A DNA stretch of 14,560 bases from Bacteroidota bacterium. Its GTDB lineage: Bacteria > Bacteroidota > Bacteroidia > Bacteroidales > Prolixibacteraceae. Made by a program: the position numbers and the translations under genes. A model generated the notes under the pieces. It was not told where the DNA came from. It searched no databases and saw only the letters and a program-made list of their open reading frames with translations. Positions 6,313 to 14,443 of the stretch are shown here, piece after piece (position 1 is the first letter of the stretch; each line of letters starts with the position of its first letter). Location: the NCBI GenBank assembly GCA_030632865.1, contig DAOVTY010000050.1, positions 1-14,560 of the forward strand, written 5' to 3'.

Positions 6313-8406
6313 ATGAATAAAGGGATTTATATAGCGAATACTGAATCGATGACAGGTAAGTCTGTTGTAGCAATTGGAGTGTTAAATATTTTACTTTCGA
6401 AAGTTAGCCGGGTTGGTTATTTCAGACCAATTATAGGTGATTATCCGCATGGAAAAAGAGATAATCATATCGAAACAATGCTCTCGTATTTCAACTTGGA
6501 TATGGAGTATAAAGAAGCTTATGGTTTTACAATGTCGCAAGTAGTTAAATATAAAAATCTTGGACAAGAAGTTCGATTAATAGATAAAATTATTGAAAAG
6601 TACAAAGATCTTGAAAAACGATTCGATGTAATACTTGTTGAAGGTTCTGACTTTGAAAGTAAAGGTGTTGCAATAGAGTTTGATTTAAATGCAGAGATAG
6701 CCAAAAATCTTTCGATACCAACTATTTTAGTAAGTTCTGCTAATAATAAAGATATTAAAGATGCAGTCTCAAATCTTGATTTGGCAGTAAAAAGTTATGC
6801 CGCTAAAGATGTTTTTATTCAGGCTGTTGTTATGAATAGGGTTCTTGAAAGCGACTGTGAAACTATGGCAGAGGAATTGAAAAAAGTAATTCCCTCTGAA
6901 ACCACAATAGGTATTATTCCCGAAATAAAAAAACTAAGTAGTCCTACAATTCAAGAAATTAATGATGAAATTGGAGGTGAAGTTTTGTTTGGGGAATCTT
7001 TAATGTATAAACGAGCCGAGCAGTTCAATATTGGTGCAATGCAGCTTAGAAATTATCTCGAGAGAATAGGCGAAAATTGTCTTGTAATTACTCCAGGCGA
7101 TAGAGCAGATATTATTATGGGGGCGCTTCAGGCTAATGCATCCGCAAATTATCCATCTATTTCTGGCCTTATATTAACGGGAGGTTTAGTTCCGGGTAAA
7201 CCAATTCTTAAATTAATTGATGGTTTGCCAAACGTTGTCCCCATTATTCTGGTAGATGATGTAACATTTGTTGTTGCAAATAAAGTTGGGAATGTTAAAT
7301 CTCGAATCAGACCTAATGACACTAAAAAGATTGAATTGAGTATTGCCACTTTCGAAAAATATATTGCAGCCGACTTTTCTATGGATAAGTTTAAAAGCTT
7401 TAGTACTGATGTTATGACACCTCGTATGTTTCAATACAATTTGGTAACTAAAGCTAAGGCATCAAAAAAACATATAGTTTTACCAGAAGGTACTGATGCA
7501 AGAATTTTGGAAGCAGCAATTTATCTTGTTGAACAAAATGTTGTTGATATTACATTGTTAGGTAAAAAGGAAGATATTTTGGCACAGACTTCTAAAAATG
7601 GATTAAAAATAAATGGAGATATTAAAATTATCGACCCTTCAGAATCAGAGCATTACGAAGATTATTGGAAAACATATTATGATTTGCGTAAACATAAAAA
7701 TATTGTTGAAGACATGGCTAAAGATACAATGCTCAATGTCTCTTTTTTCGGTACAATGATGGTGTACAAAGGTCATGCCGATGGAATGGTGTCGGGAGCT
7801 GCACACACAACTGCTCATACTATTGTACCAGCATTACAATTTATAAAAACTCGTCCCGGAGTCTCAACTGTTTCATCAGTGTTTTTTATGTGTCTCGACG
7901 ATCATGTTTCTGTGTTTGGCGATTGTGCAGTAAACATTAATCCAAATGCCGATCAACTGGCCGAAATCGCAATTTCATCTGCCGAGTCGGCAAAAGCTTT
8001 TGGGATAGATCCTAAAGTTGCACTTCTATCTTATTCATCGGGTACTTCGGGAAGTGGAAAAGAAGTTGAAAAAGTAAAACAGGCTACCCAAAAAGCAATA
8101 TCTTTACATCCTGATTTAAAAATAGAAGGACCAATTCAGTACGATGCTGCCGTTGACCCAGTGGTTGGTAAAAGTAAAATGCCAAATTCAGATGTTGCAG
8201 GTCGGGCTAATGTTTTGATATTTCCTGATTTGAATACCGGAAATAATACGTACAAAGCTGTACAGCGCGAAACTGGAGCTGTTGCAATTGGTCCGATGTT
8301 GCAAGGATTAAACAAGCCTGTAAACGACTTAAGTAGAGGTTGTACTGTTGACGATATATTTAATACGGTGGTTATTACCGCAATTCAAGCACAAAATCAA
8401 GAGTAG
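6313..8406 (+). CDS. pta: Phosphate acetyltransferase (long, DRTGG-containing form)
   Basis: This 697-residue cytoplasmic enzyme converts acetyl-CoA and phosphate to acetyl phosphate and CoA. Residues about 3-210 form the P-loop dethiobiotin synthetase-like domain (NTESMTGKSVVA, 9-20); about 220-335 is the DRTGG regulatory domain (ITPGDRADII at 259-268); about 375-692 is the catalytic PTA_PTB domain. Catalytic-domain motifs include LPEGTDARILEAA (390-402), MVSGAAHTTAHT (492-503), SYSSGTSGSG (573-582), QYDAAVDP (609-616), FPDLNTGN (637-644) and GPMLQGLNKPVNDLSRG (660-676). The length equals other long-type Pta proteins. The chosen ATG gives the expected GIYIANTES start; an ATG at 6308 is out of frame and stops after two codons. 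Acetate kinase starts 5 nt after its stop, so the pair forms one operon for acetate formation and ATP synthesis. In known long Pta proteins the N-terminal part modulates activity. Confidence 0.97.
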   Translation: MNKGIYIANTESMTGKSVVAIGVLNILLSKVSRVGYFRPIIGDYPHGKRDNHIETMLSYFNLDMEYKEAYGFTMSQVVKYKNLGQEVRLIDKIIEKYKDLEKRFDVILVEGSDFESKGVAIEFDLNAEIAKNLSIPTILVSSANNKDIKDAVSNLDLAVKSYAAKDVFIQAVVMNRVLESDCETMAEELKKVIPSETTIGIIPEIKKLSSPTIQEINDEIGGEVLFGESLMYKRAEQFNIGAMQLRNYLERIGENCLVITPGDRADIIMGALQANASANYPSISGLILTGGLVPGKPILKLIDGLPNVVPIILVDDVTFVVANKVGNVKSRIRPNDTKKIELSIATFEKYIAADFSMDKFKSFSTDVMTPRMFQYNLVTKAKASKKHIVLPEGTDARILEAAIYLVEQNVVDITLLGKKEDILAQTSKNGLKINGDIKIIDPSESEHYEDYWKTYYDLRKHKNIVEDMAKDTMLNVSFFGTMMVYKGHADGMVSGAAHTTAHTIVPALQFIKTRPGVSTVSSVFFMCLDDHVSVFGDCAVNINPNADQLAEIAISSAESAKAFGIDPKVALLSYSSGTSGSGKEVEKVKQATQKAISLHPDLKIEGPIQYDAAVDPVVGKSKMPNSDVAGRANVLIFPDLNTGNNTYKAVQRETGAVAIGPMLQGLNKPVNDLSRGCTVDDIFNTVVITAIQAQNQE

Positions 8407-8411
8407 TTTTT

Positions 8412-9623
8412 ATGAAACGAGCATGTAAAAATATTTTAGTAGTTAACGCCGGCAGCTCTTCAATTAAATATCAATTAATTGATATGATAACTGAGTTACC
8501 ATTATCGAGTGGTATAGTAGAAAGAATTGGCTTAAAAGAGGGGACTTTAATTCATAAAACTTTTATAGAAGGAGTTGAAAATAAAATAGTTGAAACTTTT
8601 CCAATTCCAAATCACACTGTTGGTTTAGAAAGAGTTGCCGAACTTCTTACCGATAAAAAAATAGGAGTAATTGCTGATCCTTCAGAAATTAAAGCAGTAG
8701 GACATCGCGTTGTACACGGCGGCGAAGCTTTTACAAAAACTGTTGAAATTAACAATGATATAAAAGCAAAAGTTAAAGAACTTTTTCCATTAGCTCCGCT
8801 TCATAATCCTGCGAATCTTACCGGTATTGAAGTTGCTGAAAAGGTATTTCCTAATGCCGTACAAATTGCTGTTTTCGATACGGCTTTTCATCAAACAATA
8901 CCAGATGTTGCATATCGTTATGCAATTCCTGCTGAATTGTATGAAAATATGGGAATCCGGAAATATGGTTTTCACGGAACGTCGCATAAATTTGTTTCAC
9001 AAAAAGCTATCGAATATTTAGGTAAATCCGATACCAAGATAATTACCATTCATATAGGTAATGGTGCATCTATGGCAGCTGTTAAAAATGGAGTTTGTGT
9101 TGATACTTCTATGGGTTTGGGACCGCTTAACGGTCTTATTATGGGTACTCGTTCCGGAGATATAGACCCATCTATTATTTTTTATCTTGTTGAACAAAAA
9201 GGATATTCTATTGAAGAGGTTTCTACTTTACTAAACAAAAAGAGTGGAATGGTTGGTTTAACAGGTGATACAGACATGCGTGATATAGAATCGCGTGTTA
9301 TAAAAGGTGATGCAATTGCCGAGCTTTCTTACAAAATGTACGCTTACCGAATTAAACAATATATTGGGAATTATGCTGCTGCAATGAATGGTTTGGATGC
9401 AATTGTATTTACTGCAGGTATTGGCGAAAACGATTCGATAATTCGTAATCTCGTTTGCGAAAATATGAACTATTTTGGACTTGAATTGAATGGTGAGAAG
9501 AATAAGATTAGAACTAGCAAAATTAGGGAAATCAATAACGAAGGAGCAAAAACTAAGATTCTTGTAATTCCCACAAACGAAGAGTTGGAAATTGCCAGGC
9601 AGTCGTTTGAGTTGATAAAGTAG
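8412..9623 (+). CDS. ackA: Acetate kinase
   Basis: This 403-residue cytoplasmic kinase of the ASKHA superfamily makes ATP and acetate from acetyl phosphate and ADP, and works in reverse for acetate uptake. Signatures are VNAGSSSIKY (11-20), VGHRVVHGG (96-104), PLAPLHNPANL (127-137), VFDTAFHQT (154-162), KYGFHGTSHK (184-193), IHIGNGAS (213-220), MGTRSGDIDPS (244-254) and FTAGIGEND (333-341). The residues known to matter in the Methanosarcina enzyme (N7, R91, H123, D148, H180, R241, E384) are all present as N12, R99, H131, D156, H188, R247 and E390. The length is standard. It begins 5 nt after pta, so it is almost certainly co-transcribed and possibly translationally coupled with it. The next gene is convergent, 103 nt away. 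Confidence 0.98.
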   Translation: MKRACKNILVVNAGSSSIKYQLIDMITELPLSSGIVERIGLKEGTLIHKTFIEGVENKIVETFPIPNHTVGLERVAELLTDKKIGVIADPSEIKAVGHRVVHGGEAFTKTVEINNDIKAKVKELFPLAPLHNPANLTGIEVAEKVFPNAVQIAVFDTAFHQTIPDVAYRYAIPAELYENMGIRKYGFHGTSHKFVSQKAIEYLGKSDTKIITIHIGNGASMAAVKNGVCVDTSMGLGPLNGLIMGTRSGDIDPSIIFYLVEQKGYSIEEVSTLLNKKSGMVGLTGDTDMRDIESRVIKGDAIAELSYKMYAYRIKQYIGNYAAAMNGLDAIVFTAGIGENDSIIRNLVCENMNYFGLELNGEKNKIRTSKIREINNEGAKTKILVIPTNEELEIARQSFELIK

Positions 9624-9636
9624 TACCGGGTTTAAA

Positions 9637-9700
9637 GTTTCAAGTTCCGGGGTTCAGGTTTCAAGTTTAAAAAAATCAAAGTTTAGAGGTTCAAGTTTTT
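9637..9700 (+). repeat. Degenerate GTTTCAAGTT repeat cluster
   Basis: Between the convergent ackA and DUF5686 genes the motif occurs as GTTTCAAGTT (9637-9646), GGTTTCAAGTTT (9658-9669 region) and GGTTCAAGTTTTT (9688-9700), with related GGTTCAGG and AAAGTTTAGAGG between. Such TTCAAGTT-rich short repeats are common between genes in Bacteroidota, in my recollection. No clean terminator hairpin is visible, although the CCGG blocks at 9626-9629 and 9647-9650 are self-complementary. Confidence 0.6.
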
Positions 9701-9726
9701 ATACCGAATACTGCAACTACTCTCTC

Positions 9727-12363
9727 CTAATCAAACCCCGAAATCGAAATTTTAACAGCTACACTTTCAAATTTATTTCCCTTAAATCCTGTAAAAACTC
9801 CAATGTTACCAACAAAAAACAAACTATTTAAACTATATCCTGCTTCCCAGTAATTTTTTAAATCTGGAGTTGTAAGATAATTTAGATGAATGCTTTCGCT
9901 CCAAGTACGTTTATTTAAAAACGATAAATAACGGAGTAATAGATATTCAGATCTAAATTCTGCTGCAACGTTTAAGTAGCTTTGATTTGTGCTGAATTCA
10001 TAATCGTTTAATAACTGAAAAGTGTTTGAAAATTGTTTAAACGGAACTAATATTTCTGAAGTGTTAAAATGTTTAAACTGCGAAAAATGCATCTGATCAT
10101 TGTTGAAAAAATAGCCCGCATTTACTTTCCAATCTATTCCTGCACTTGGCGAAATATTTGCTTGCTGATGAAAATTGAAATCAATTTGACTGTAATTAGC
10201 AACCGATGAAAAAATATTTTTAACACCATTTTTAAAGTTTAAATTGAAACTGTAAAAATCACTCATAAACAAAAATGGAGACTCTTGCAGCCAAGGTTTT
10301 CGTTGGCGTTTTTTGTAGCTAAATCCAACTGAATAATTAAAGCTCTTTTGCTGTTGCAACTCCGGACTATCTTCTATAAATCCTTTTGGAATATTTGGTG
10401 AATATTCTCTATTGTCGTTAATTATATACGATGTACTATTTTTAAGTTGGAAAAATTGATTGTATTCAACTGCGGAGAACAGTGTGAAATCTTTCTTTAC
10501 ACGTTGCGAAATGTTCAACTTGAAAAACTCTGTCTCATATAATTTCATATAGTTTTCAGCAAAAAACCACGAACTGATTGCATTAAGTCCGGGATCGATT
10601 CCCTGTGGTGCAGATTTAAAATCGCGACTCTCTTTTCCAATGGCAAAACCAAAATTGTTCCCGTCACCAATAATATTTCTGAGCCGGCCTGTAAACGAAC
10701 CATAAACAGCTTTTCGATTAATTGCATAACCAATTTCGGGAGTTAAATAAATGTATTTTGCCGAATCGGGATTTATTCGCCACTCCAATTTCTGTTTGTA
10801 TTTAAACCCGTCAACAGTATTCCAATCATAGTTTTCTAAAGATAATAATCCATCGTATCGCAATCTAACCAACGAATCTTTTGCCAAATCATAATCTCCA
10901 AATGTAATCTTTGAAAATAGCGATTTCTCTTTTTTCTTTTTATCGACCGTAACAGAATCAGTTTCCATTTTATCTAACAGAATAAGCGAATCGGCCAAAG
11001 TATAACTTTCAATTTCGGCGGGTGTTAAAGGAATGGCCCGAATTGTGTCCCACAAAATTTCGGTGTTAATCGAGTCTTTAACATCATCAACTTTATAATC
11101 GCTGTAGCTTGGAGCTGTAATTGTGGAATCTTTATATTGCTCTTTAAGTATTTTACGGTTTAATCGCGATACTTTATTTACTTCGCGATTTGTGTATTCT
11201 TCTTTGTCAATAATTTGCTTTAATTCTCTGCGTAGCAAAAGCTCTTTCTCACTTTTTTTTCTTGAAATTATCGTGTCATTTTTTGTCGTTGTGGTAGTTG
11301 TAACTTGCTCATCTATTAAATTATTACTTTCAATTGCATTGTATTTTACCGAAGTGCCATAATAAAAATTTGCCCTTAAACCGAGCATAGATAAATTACC
11401 ATTTACATTTATCGAAATTGGCAGCCAATTTCCGTTGCCTAAATTCTCGAATTGTTGCTTAATTCTATATTTGAAAAACTCCATACTCGTGCTAAAATCA
11501 ATATTGTACATGCACCATAATTTGTCAACTATATAAATGTAACCTTCAACCAATTCATCGCTTTTTCGTTTTGGTGTAACTTTAATTTTAAAAACATCTA
11601 AGTTGCCGACCGTAATAAATCCTTCGTACCTAAATTTATAATGTTTTAATGCAAGCGACGATAGGGGCGAAATAACCTGATTTGGACGTTCTTCGTAGAA
11701 ACTACTCGTCATTAATTGCATAACCGGTGGTTCGTCGAAACCCACCAGAGAGCTCTTTTTACTTACTACTTTTTGGTCGTATTTATTTGGGTAATCATAA
11801 GAAATCTTATTCTGAGATTCAATTACATATGTAACATTTTCTTTGAAATAATGCTTCATTTTTTTACCCTCAATCTCAACTTTGTTCTGATATATTTTGG
11901 GAATATTAGTAAATTCAAAGTTGCTTTTAATATATAAATCAGCTTCGTAATGTTTTATATTTTGACGATAGTGGGGAGCCTTAGTAATTGCCTTTCGAAT
12001 AATATAATAGGCCGGATCTTCGTCTCCCGGAAATATTTTAACCTCCTTAATTTCGTACTTCTGACTTTTAAGAGTTAGATTAAATTGAAGAGAATCGCTG
12101 TTTAAATTAACCTCTTTTTCAACCTGAATAAAACCCAACGACCTTATTGCTAAATTGTAAACTCCTTTTTCTAATTGAAGTTTAAAATCACCGTCGGTGT
12201 TAGATATTGTACCTTCCTTAGTTTCGTGAACAAAAATTGTTGCATAAGGAATCGGGTCATTGTTTTCGTTTGTAATTTTGCCCGAAATTATTTGAGCTTC
12301 TACGGTAGATGAAAATATTGCAATAAGAAAAATAAAGATATAAACAGAGCTGTTAAATTTCAT
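9727..12363 (-). CDS. DUF5686 and carboxypeptidase-regulatory-like domain outer-membrane protein
   Basis: From the preferred ATG at 12363 the protein has 878 residues; the open frame reaches an earlier ATG at 12420 (897 aa). The later start gives a clean signal peptide (MKFNSSVYIFIFLIAIFSS, likely cut in VEA-Q near 23), while the earlier one would add 19 residues before it. A -7-like box at 12430-12437 would also start transcription near the earlier ATG. Numbered from 12363, residues about 25-106 form a CarboxypepD_reg-like beta-sandwich (ISGKITNENNDPIPYATIFV, NTDGDFKL). The rest matches the DUF5686 type: DPAYYIIRKAI follows the sandwich, WDTIRAIPLTPAEIE begins near residue 438, and the C-terminal half is full of amphipathic beta-strands ending in ISISGFD, as expected for an outer-membrane barrel. 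A charged helical stretch with a run of six threonines lies before the WDTIR motif. The function of the family is not established. Confidence 0.88.
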   Translation of the reverse strand: MKFNSSVYIFIFLIAIFSSTVEAQIISGKITNENNDPIPYATIFVHETKEGTISNTDGDFKLQLEKGVYNLAIRSLGFIQVEKEVNLNSDSLQFNLTLKSQKYEIKEVKIFPGDEDPAYYIIRKAITKAPHYRQNIKHYEADLYIKSNFEFTNIPKIYQNKVEIEGKKMKHYFKENVTYVIESQNKISYDYPNKYDQKVVSKKSSLVGFDEPPVMQLMTSSFYEERPNQVISPLSSLALKHYKFRYEGFITVGNLDVFKIKVTPKRKSDELVEGYIYIVDKLWCMYNIDFSTSMEFFKYRIKQQFENLGNGNWLPISINVNGNLSMLGLRANFYYGTSVKYNAIESNNLIDEQVTTTTTTKNDTIISRKKSEKELLLRRELKQIIDKEEYTNREVNKVSRLNRKILKEQYKDSTITAPSYSDYKVDDVKDSINTEILWDTIRAIPLTPAEIESYTLADSLILLDKMETDSVTVDKKKKEKSLFSKITFGDYDLAKDSLVRLRYDGLLSLENYDWNTVDGFKYKQKLEWRINPDSAKYIYLTPEIGYAINRKAVYGSFTGRLRNIIGDGNNFGFAIGKESRDFKSAPQGIDPGLNAISSWFFAENYMKLYETEFFKLNISQRVKKDFTLFSAVEYNQFFQLKNSTSYIINDNREYSPNIPKGFIEDSPELQQQKSFNYSVGFSYKKRQRKPWLQESPFLFMSDFYSFNLNFKNGVKNIFSSVANYSQIDFNFHQQANISPSAGIDWKVNAGYFFNNDQMHFSQFKHFNTSEILVPFKQFSNTFQLLNDYEFSTNQSYLNVAAEFRSEYLLLRYLSFLNKRTWSESIHLNYLTTPDLKNYWEAGYSLNSLFFVGNIGVFTGFKGNKFESVAVKISISGFD

Positions 12364-12429
12364 AAATAGGCTTTTGTATTCAGAGTAATACCAAATCATT
12401 TTGATATATTTTTGATTCAAATATTAATT

Positions 12430-12437
12430 CAAAAGTA
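12430..12437 (-). promoter_or_regulatory. Candidate -7 box for the DUF5686 gene
   Basis: The minus strand reads TACTTTTG, a full match to TAnnTTTG. The transcript would begin near 12423, leaving about 60 nt before the ATG at 12363 but almost nothing before the ATG at 12420, which supports the shorter protein. No -33 TTTG is visible at normal spacing. Confidence 0.3.
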
Positions 12438-12467
12438 TATCGATTTTTCGAATAATTACATACGGTT

Positions 12468-12506
12468 AAATTTGTTTAACGGTTTTTATGAAAAAATTTG
12501 TTAACT
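12468..12506. repeat. Direct repeat AAATTTGTT(T)AAC
   Basis: AAATTTGTTTAAC (12468-12480) and AAATTTGTTAAC (12495-12506) are near-identical copies 27 bp apart in the gap between the rhodanese and DUF5686 genes. The first copy also forms a GTTAAA-TTTG-TTTAAC dyad (12465-12480). This may be a regulatory site for the DUF5686 gene or chance in AT-rich DNA. Confidence 0.3.
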
Positions 12507-12530
12507 GCTTCAAACTCCACTAAAATATAA

Positions 12531-13508
12531 TTACTGCCTAATAATCACTTTCTCAGAAAATAATTCGTTTTCAGTTTTTATGCGAACAAAATATATTCCA
12601 CTTTTTAATCCGGAAATATCAATGCCATTATACATTGAATAGTAATTATTTTGAAAGATAATTTGTCCTTTTAAGTTAATTACGGAAACCTCTTCTATAT
12701 TTAATAAAGAACTGTTTTTTACATACAGATTATTTTTTGCAGGATTTGGATAAACAACCAATTTGTTCTTCAAGAAATCGGAATCAATTGTTTGAATTAC
12801 ACCATCTTTGAAAACGATATTTAATTCTAACTCACCACCGTTACTCTCTATAAAAATGTTAGTTGAATCATCTTCAGAATAACCTGGCGAATGAAATATC
12901 GAAAATGTGTAATCATCGGCACCACCTATTGTTTTATTAATGTCGAAATTATTTGTGATTACATGAAAATCGTTAAAAGTTATTGATGTAAAAGTTAGAA
13001 TTTCGTTCGCACGATTTGTAATTGTAATATTGATTGTATCGCTGTTAGTTGAATTTTCTAAACTATCGGTGTACGAAACAAGCATTAATTTAGGGGCAAG
13101 TACCGATGTTGTTGGAAATCCATTGCCTTTCCAACTGCCAATTCCGCCTTGCATTTCGTAAACTTCGGCAAATTCAAGATTCTGCATTGTTGTAAAAGCA
13201 CCAGCACTTCGTCCGCCCGATTGACAATGTATCAGGAAAATTTTATGTTTTGGTAATGCGTTTAATTGATCATCAAATTCGGAATCACGAGTGCTTCGAT
13301 TAATAGATCCTTGCAAATGATCGTTAACCCATTCGGTGTGGGTGCGCACATCTAGAATAACAAAATTAGGATTGGTCGCATTTGCTTTTATTAAACTGTC
13401 GCATCTATCAACTGTAAGTATTTTGTAAATATTTTCAGCCGATATTGTAGTTGAAGTCAATAAAACAGTGACTATACAAAAAATGAGCAAACGAAGTTTT
13501 ATTTTCAT
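12531..13508 (-). CDS. Secreted rhodanese-like protein with type IX secretion sorting domain
   Basis: This 325-residue exported protein has an N-terminal signal peptide (about 1-24, ending TTISA). A rhodanese domain follows at about 28-132: ILDVRTHTEW (51-60), the active-site loop C95-QSGGR-S101, and MQGGIGSWKGNGFP (119-132). The loop has the C-x4-R form with C95 and R100 intact, so sulfur transfer or persulfide binding is possible. Residues about 138-240 look like an Ig-like choice-of-anchor/ASH domain (DTINITITNRANEILTFTSI). Residues about 248-325 are a Por secretion (T9SS type A) tail: VVYPNPAKNNLYV, GIYFVRIKTEN and EKVIIRQ. The domain order predicts export across the inner membrane and then secretion or surface attachment by the type IX system. 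Most rhodaneses are cytoplasmic or periplasmic, so the site of action is unusual. It precedes the DUF5686 gene on the same strand by 110 nt. Confidence 0.92.
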   Translation of the reverse strand: MKIKLRLLIFCIVTVLLTSTTISAENIYKILTVDRCDSLIKANATNPNFVILDVRTHTEWVNDHLQGSINRSTRDSEFDDQLNALPKHKIFLIHCQSGGRSAGAFTTMQNLEFAEVYEMQGGIGSWKGNGFPTTSVLAPKLMLVSYTDSLENSTNSDTINITITNRANEILTFTSITFNDFHVITNNFDINKTIGGADDYTFSIFHSPGYSEDDSTNIFIESNGGELELNIVFKDGVIQTIDSDFLKNKLVVYPNPAKNNLYVKNSSLLNIEEVSVINLKGQIIFQNNYYSMYNGIDISGLKSGIYFVRIKTENELFSEKVIIRQ

Positions 13509-13783
13509 AATCGAATATTTTTTAGGTCGTATTTACTAACCTGATTAATTCATACGTACTCATTATTAGAAGTAGTTTTACTTCGCAATAGAAATAGTTA
13601 TGAATTATTAAGGCTAAAGTACTAATCAATATTATATATTGGAATTTTGGTTGAATAATTTTATAGTTGTTAAAAATAATAAAATCATTGATTCTACAAT
13701 TCTTGCTTTTATCTGATAATAAGCACATTCAAGAGCATGTTCATAAAATGCATTTTTTTATCAACTCAAATATTTTTATATTG

Positions 13784-13801
13784 CAGCACAGTACAGCACA
13801 G
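13784..13801 (+). repeat. CAGCACAG direct repeat upstream of fucI, candidate operator
   Basis: CAGCACAG occurs at 13784-13791 and 13794-13801, starts 10 bp apart, so both copies face the same side of the helix. It is GC-richer than its surroundings and lies 94-111 bp upstream of the fucI ATG, just after a -7-like TATTTTTA. It could bind a sugar-responsive regulator; which one is unknown. Confidence 0.35.
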
Positions 13802-13812
13802 ATGGAGTAATT

Positions 13813-13826
13813 GATTAATGATTAAT
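13813..13826 (+). repeat. Tandem GATTAAT pair upstream of fucI
   Basis: Two adjacent copies of GATTAAT lie 69-82 bp before the fucI start, probably within its leader. AT-rich tandem pairs this short are weak evidence for function. Confidence 0.2.
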
Positions 13827-13894
13827 TGCTATTTATTATTTGAACTGTATTTTAACTAAATAATTAATAATCATTCATAAATAATCAATAAATA

Positions 13895-14443
13895 ATGGCA
13901 AACAGATTAATAGGAAGACTTCCTAAAATTGGTATCCGTCCGGTAATTGATGGGCGCGAAGAGGGTGTTCGCGAATCACTCGAAGTACAAACAATGAATA
14001 TGGCAAAAGCTGCCGTAAAGCTAATCGAGGATAATTTACGTTTCCCAAGTGGAGAAAAAGTTGAGTGTGTAATTGCAGATTCAACAATTGGAGGAGTTGC
14101 TGAGGCTGCAATGTGCGCCGATAAATTTGATCGCGAAGGAGTTAGTGTTTCGTTAACAGTTACTCCGTGCTGGTGTTACGGAACCGAGGTTATGGACACA
14201 AATCCATCTATTCCGAAAGCTGTTTGGGGATTTAACGGAACTGAACGTCCGGGAGCAGTTTATTTAGCTGCTGCGTTGGCAGGGTATTCGCAAAAAGGTT
14301 TACCGGCATTTGGCATTTACGGTCGCGATGTGCAAGATGCAGGCGACGAAACCATTCCGGAAGATGTGCAAGAGAAAGTTTTACGTTTTGTAAAATCTGC
14401 ACTAGCAGTAGCTCAAATGAATGGTAAATCATACTTGTCGTAA
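13895..14443 (+). CDS. fucI: L-fucose isomerase, N-terminal part, ended early by an in-frame stop
   Basis: L-fucose isomerase converts L-fucose to L-fuculose in the cytoplasm, the first step of fucose breakdown; the normal enzyme has about 590 residues. The 182 residues here closely follow the family: RLPKIGIRPVIDGREEGVRE (8-27), QTMNMAKAA (32-40), VECVIADSTIGGVAEAA (56-72), TVTPCWCYGTEVMD (88-101), AVWGFNGTERPGAVYLAAAL (109-128), KGLPAFGIYGRDVQDA (133-148) and MNGKSYLS (175-182). A TAA at 14441-14443 replaces the next conserved codon, and family-like sequence resumes later in the same frame. The metal-binding and catalytic residues lie in the missing C-terminal part, so the 182-residue product would be inactive. 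The gene is either a pseudogene or carries sequence errors near the window edge. Confidence 0.9.
   Translation: MANRLIGRLPKIGIRPVIDGREEGVRESLEVQTMNMAKAAVKLIEDNLRFPSGEKVECVIADSTIGGVAEAAMCADKFDREGVSVSLTVTPCWCYGTEVMDTNPSIPKAVWGFNGTERPGAVYLAAALAGYSQKGLPAFGIYGRDVQDAGDETIPEDVQEKVLRFVKSALAVAQMNGKSYLS

Larger units (their letters stand above)
13509..13894. other. Intergenic region upstream of fucI and of the rhodanese gene
   Basis: These 386 bases separate divergent genes. They are AT-rich and hold no convincing gene; a 68-codon open frame at 13522-13728 lacks any recognisable feature. Near fucI there is a helical-period direct repeat (13784-13801) and a tandem GATTAAT pair (13813-13826). TATTTTTA at 13771-13778 is a one-mismatch -7 box for fucI. 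Confidence 0.5.

Noticed and set aside
9637..9700. Repeat cluster considered as a CRISPR remnant
   Set aside because: Units are only about 10 bp, unevenly spaced and degenerate, with no spacers of constant length and no cas genes.
11123..11362. 79-codon plus-strand frame inside the DUF5686 gene
   Set aside because: It lies wholly opposite a well-supported coding region, and its valine and serine runs mirror the threonine-rich stretch on the other strand.
12462..12483. GTTAAA-TTTG-TTTAAC hairpin with Ts on the plus strand, considered as a terminator
   Set aside because: No plus-strand gene ends nearby, the flanking genes are on the minus strand, and the stem is weak with a G-G mismatch.
13522..13728. 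68-codon open frame on the minus strand in the rhodanese-fucI gap
   Set aside because: No recognisable domain, AT-driven composition (many I, L, N, K), no promoter or ribosome site, and 13 nt from the rhodanese start; most likely a chance frame.
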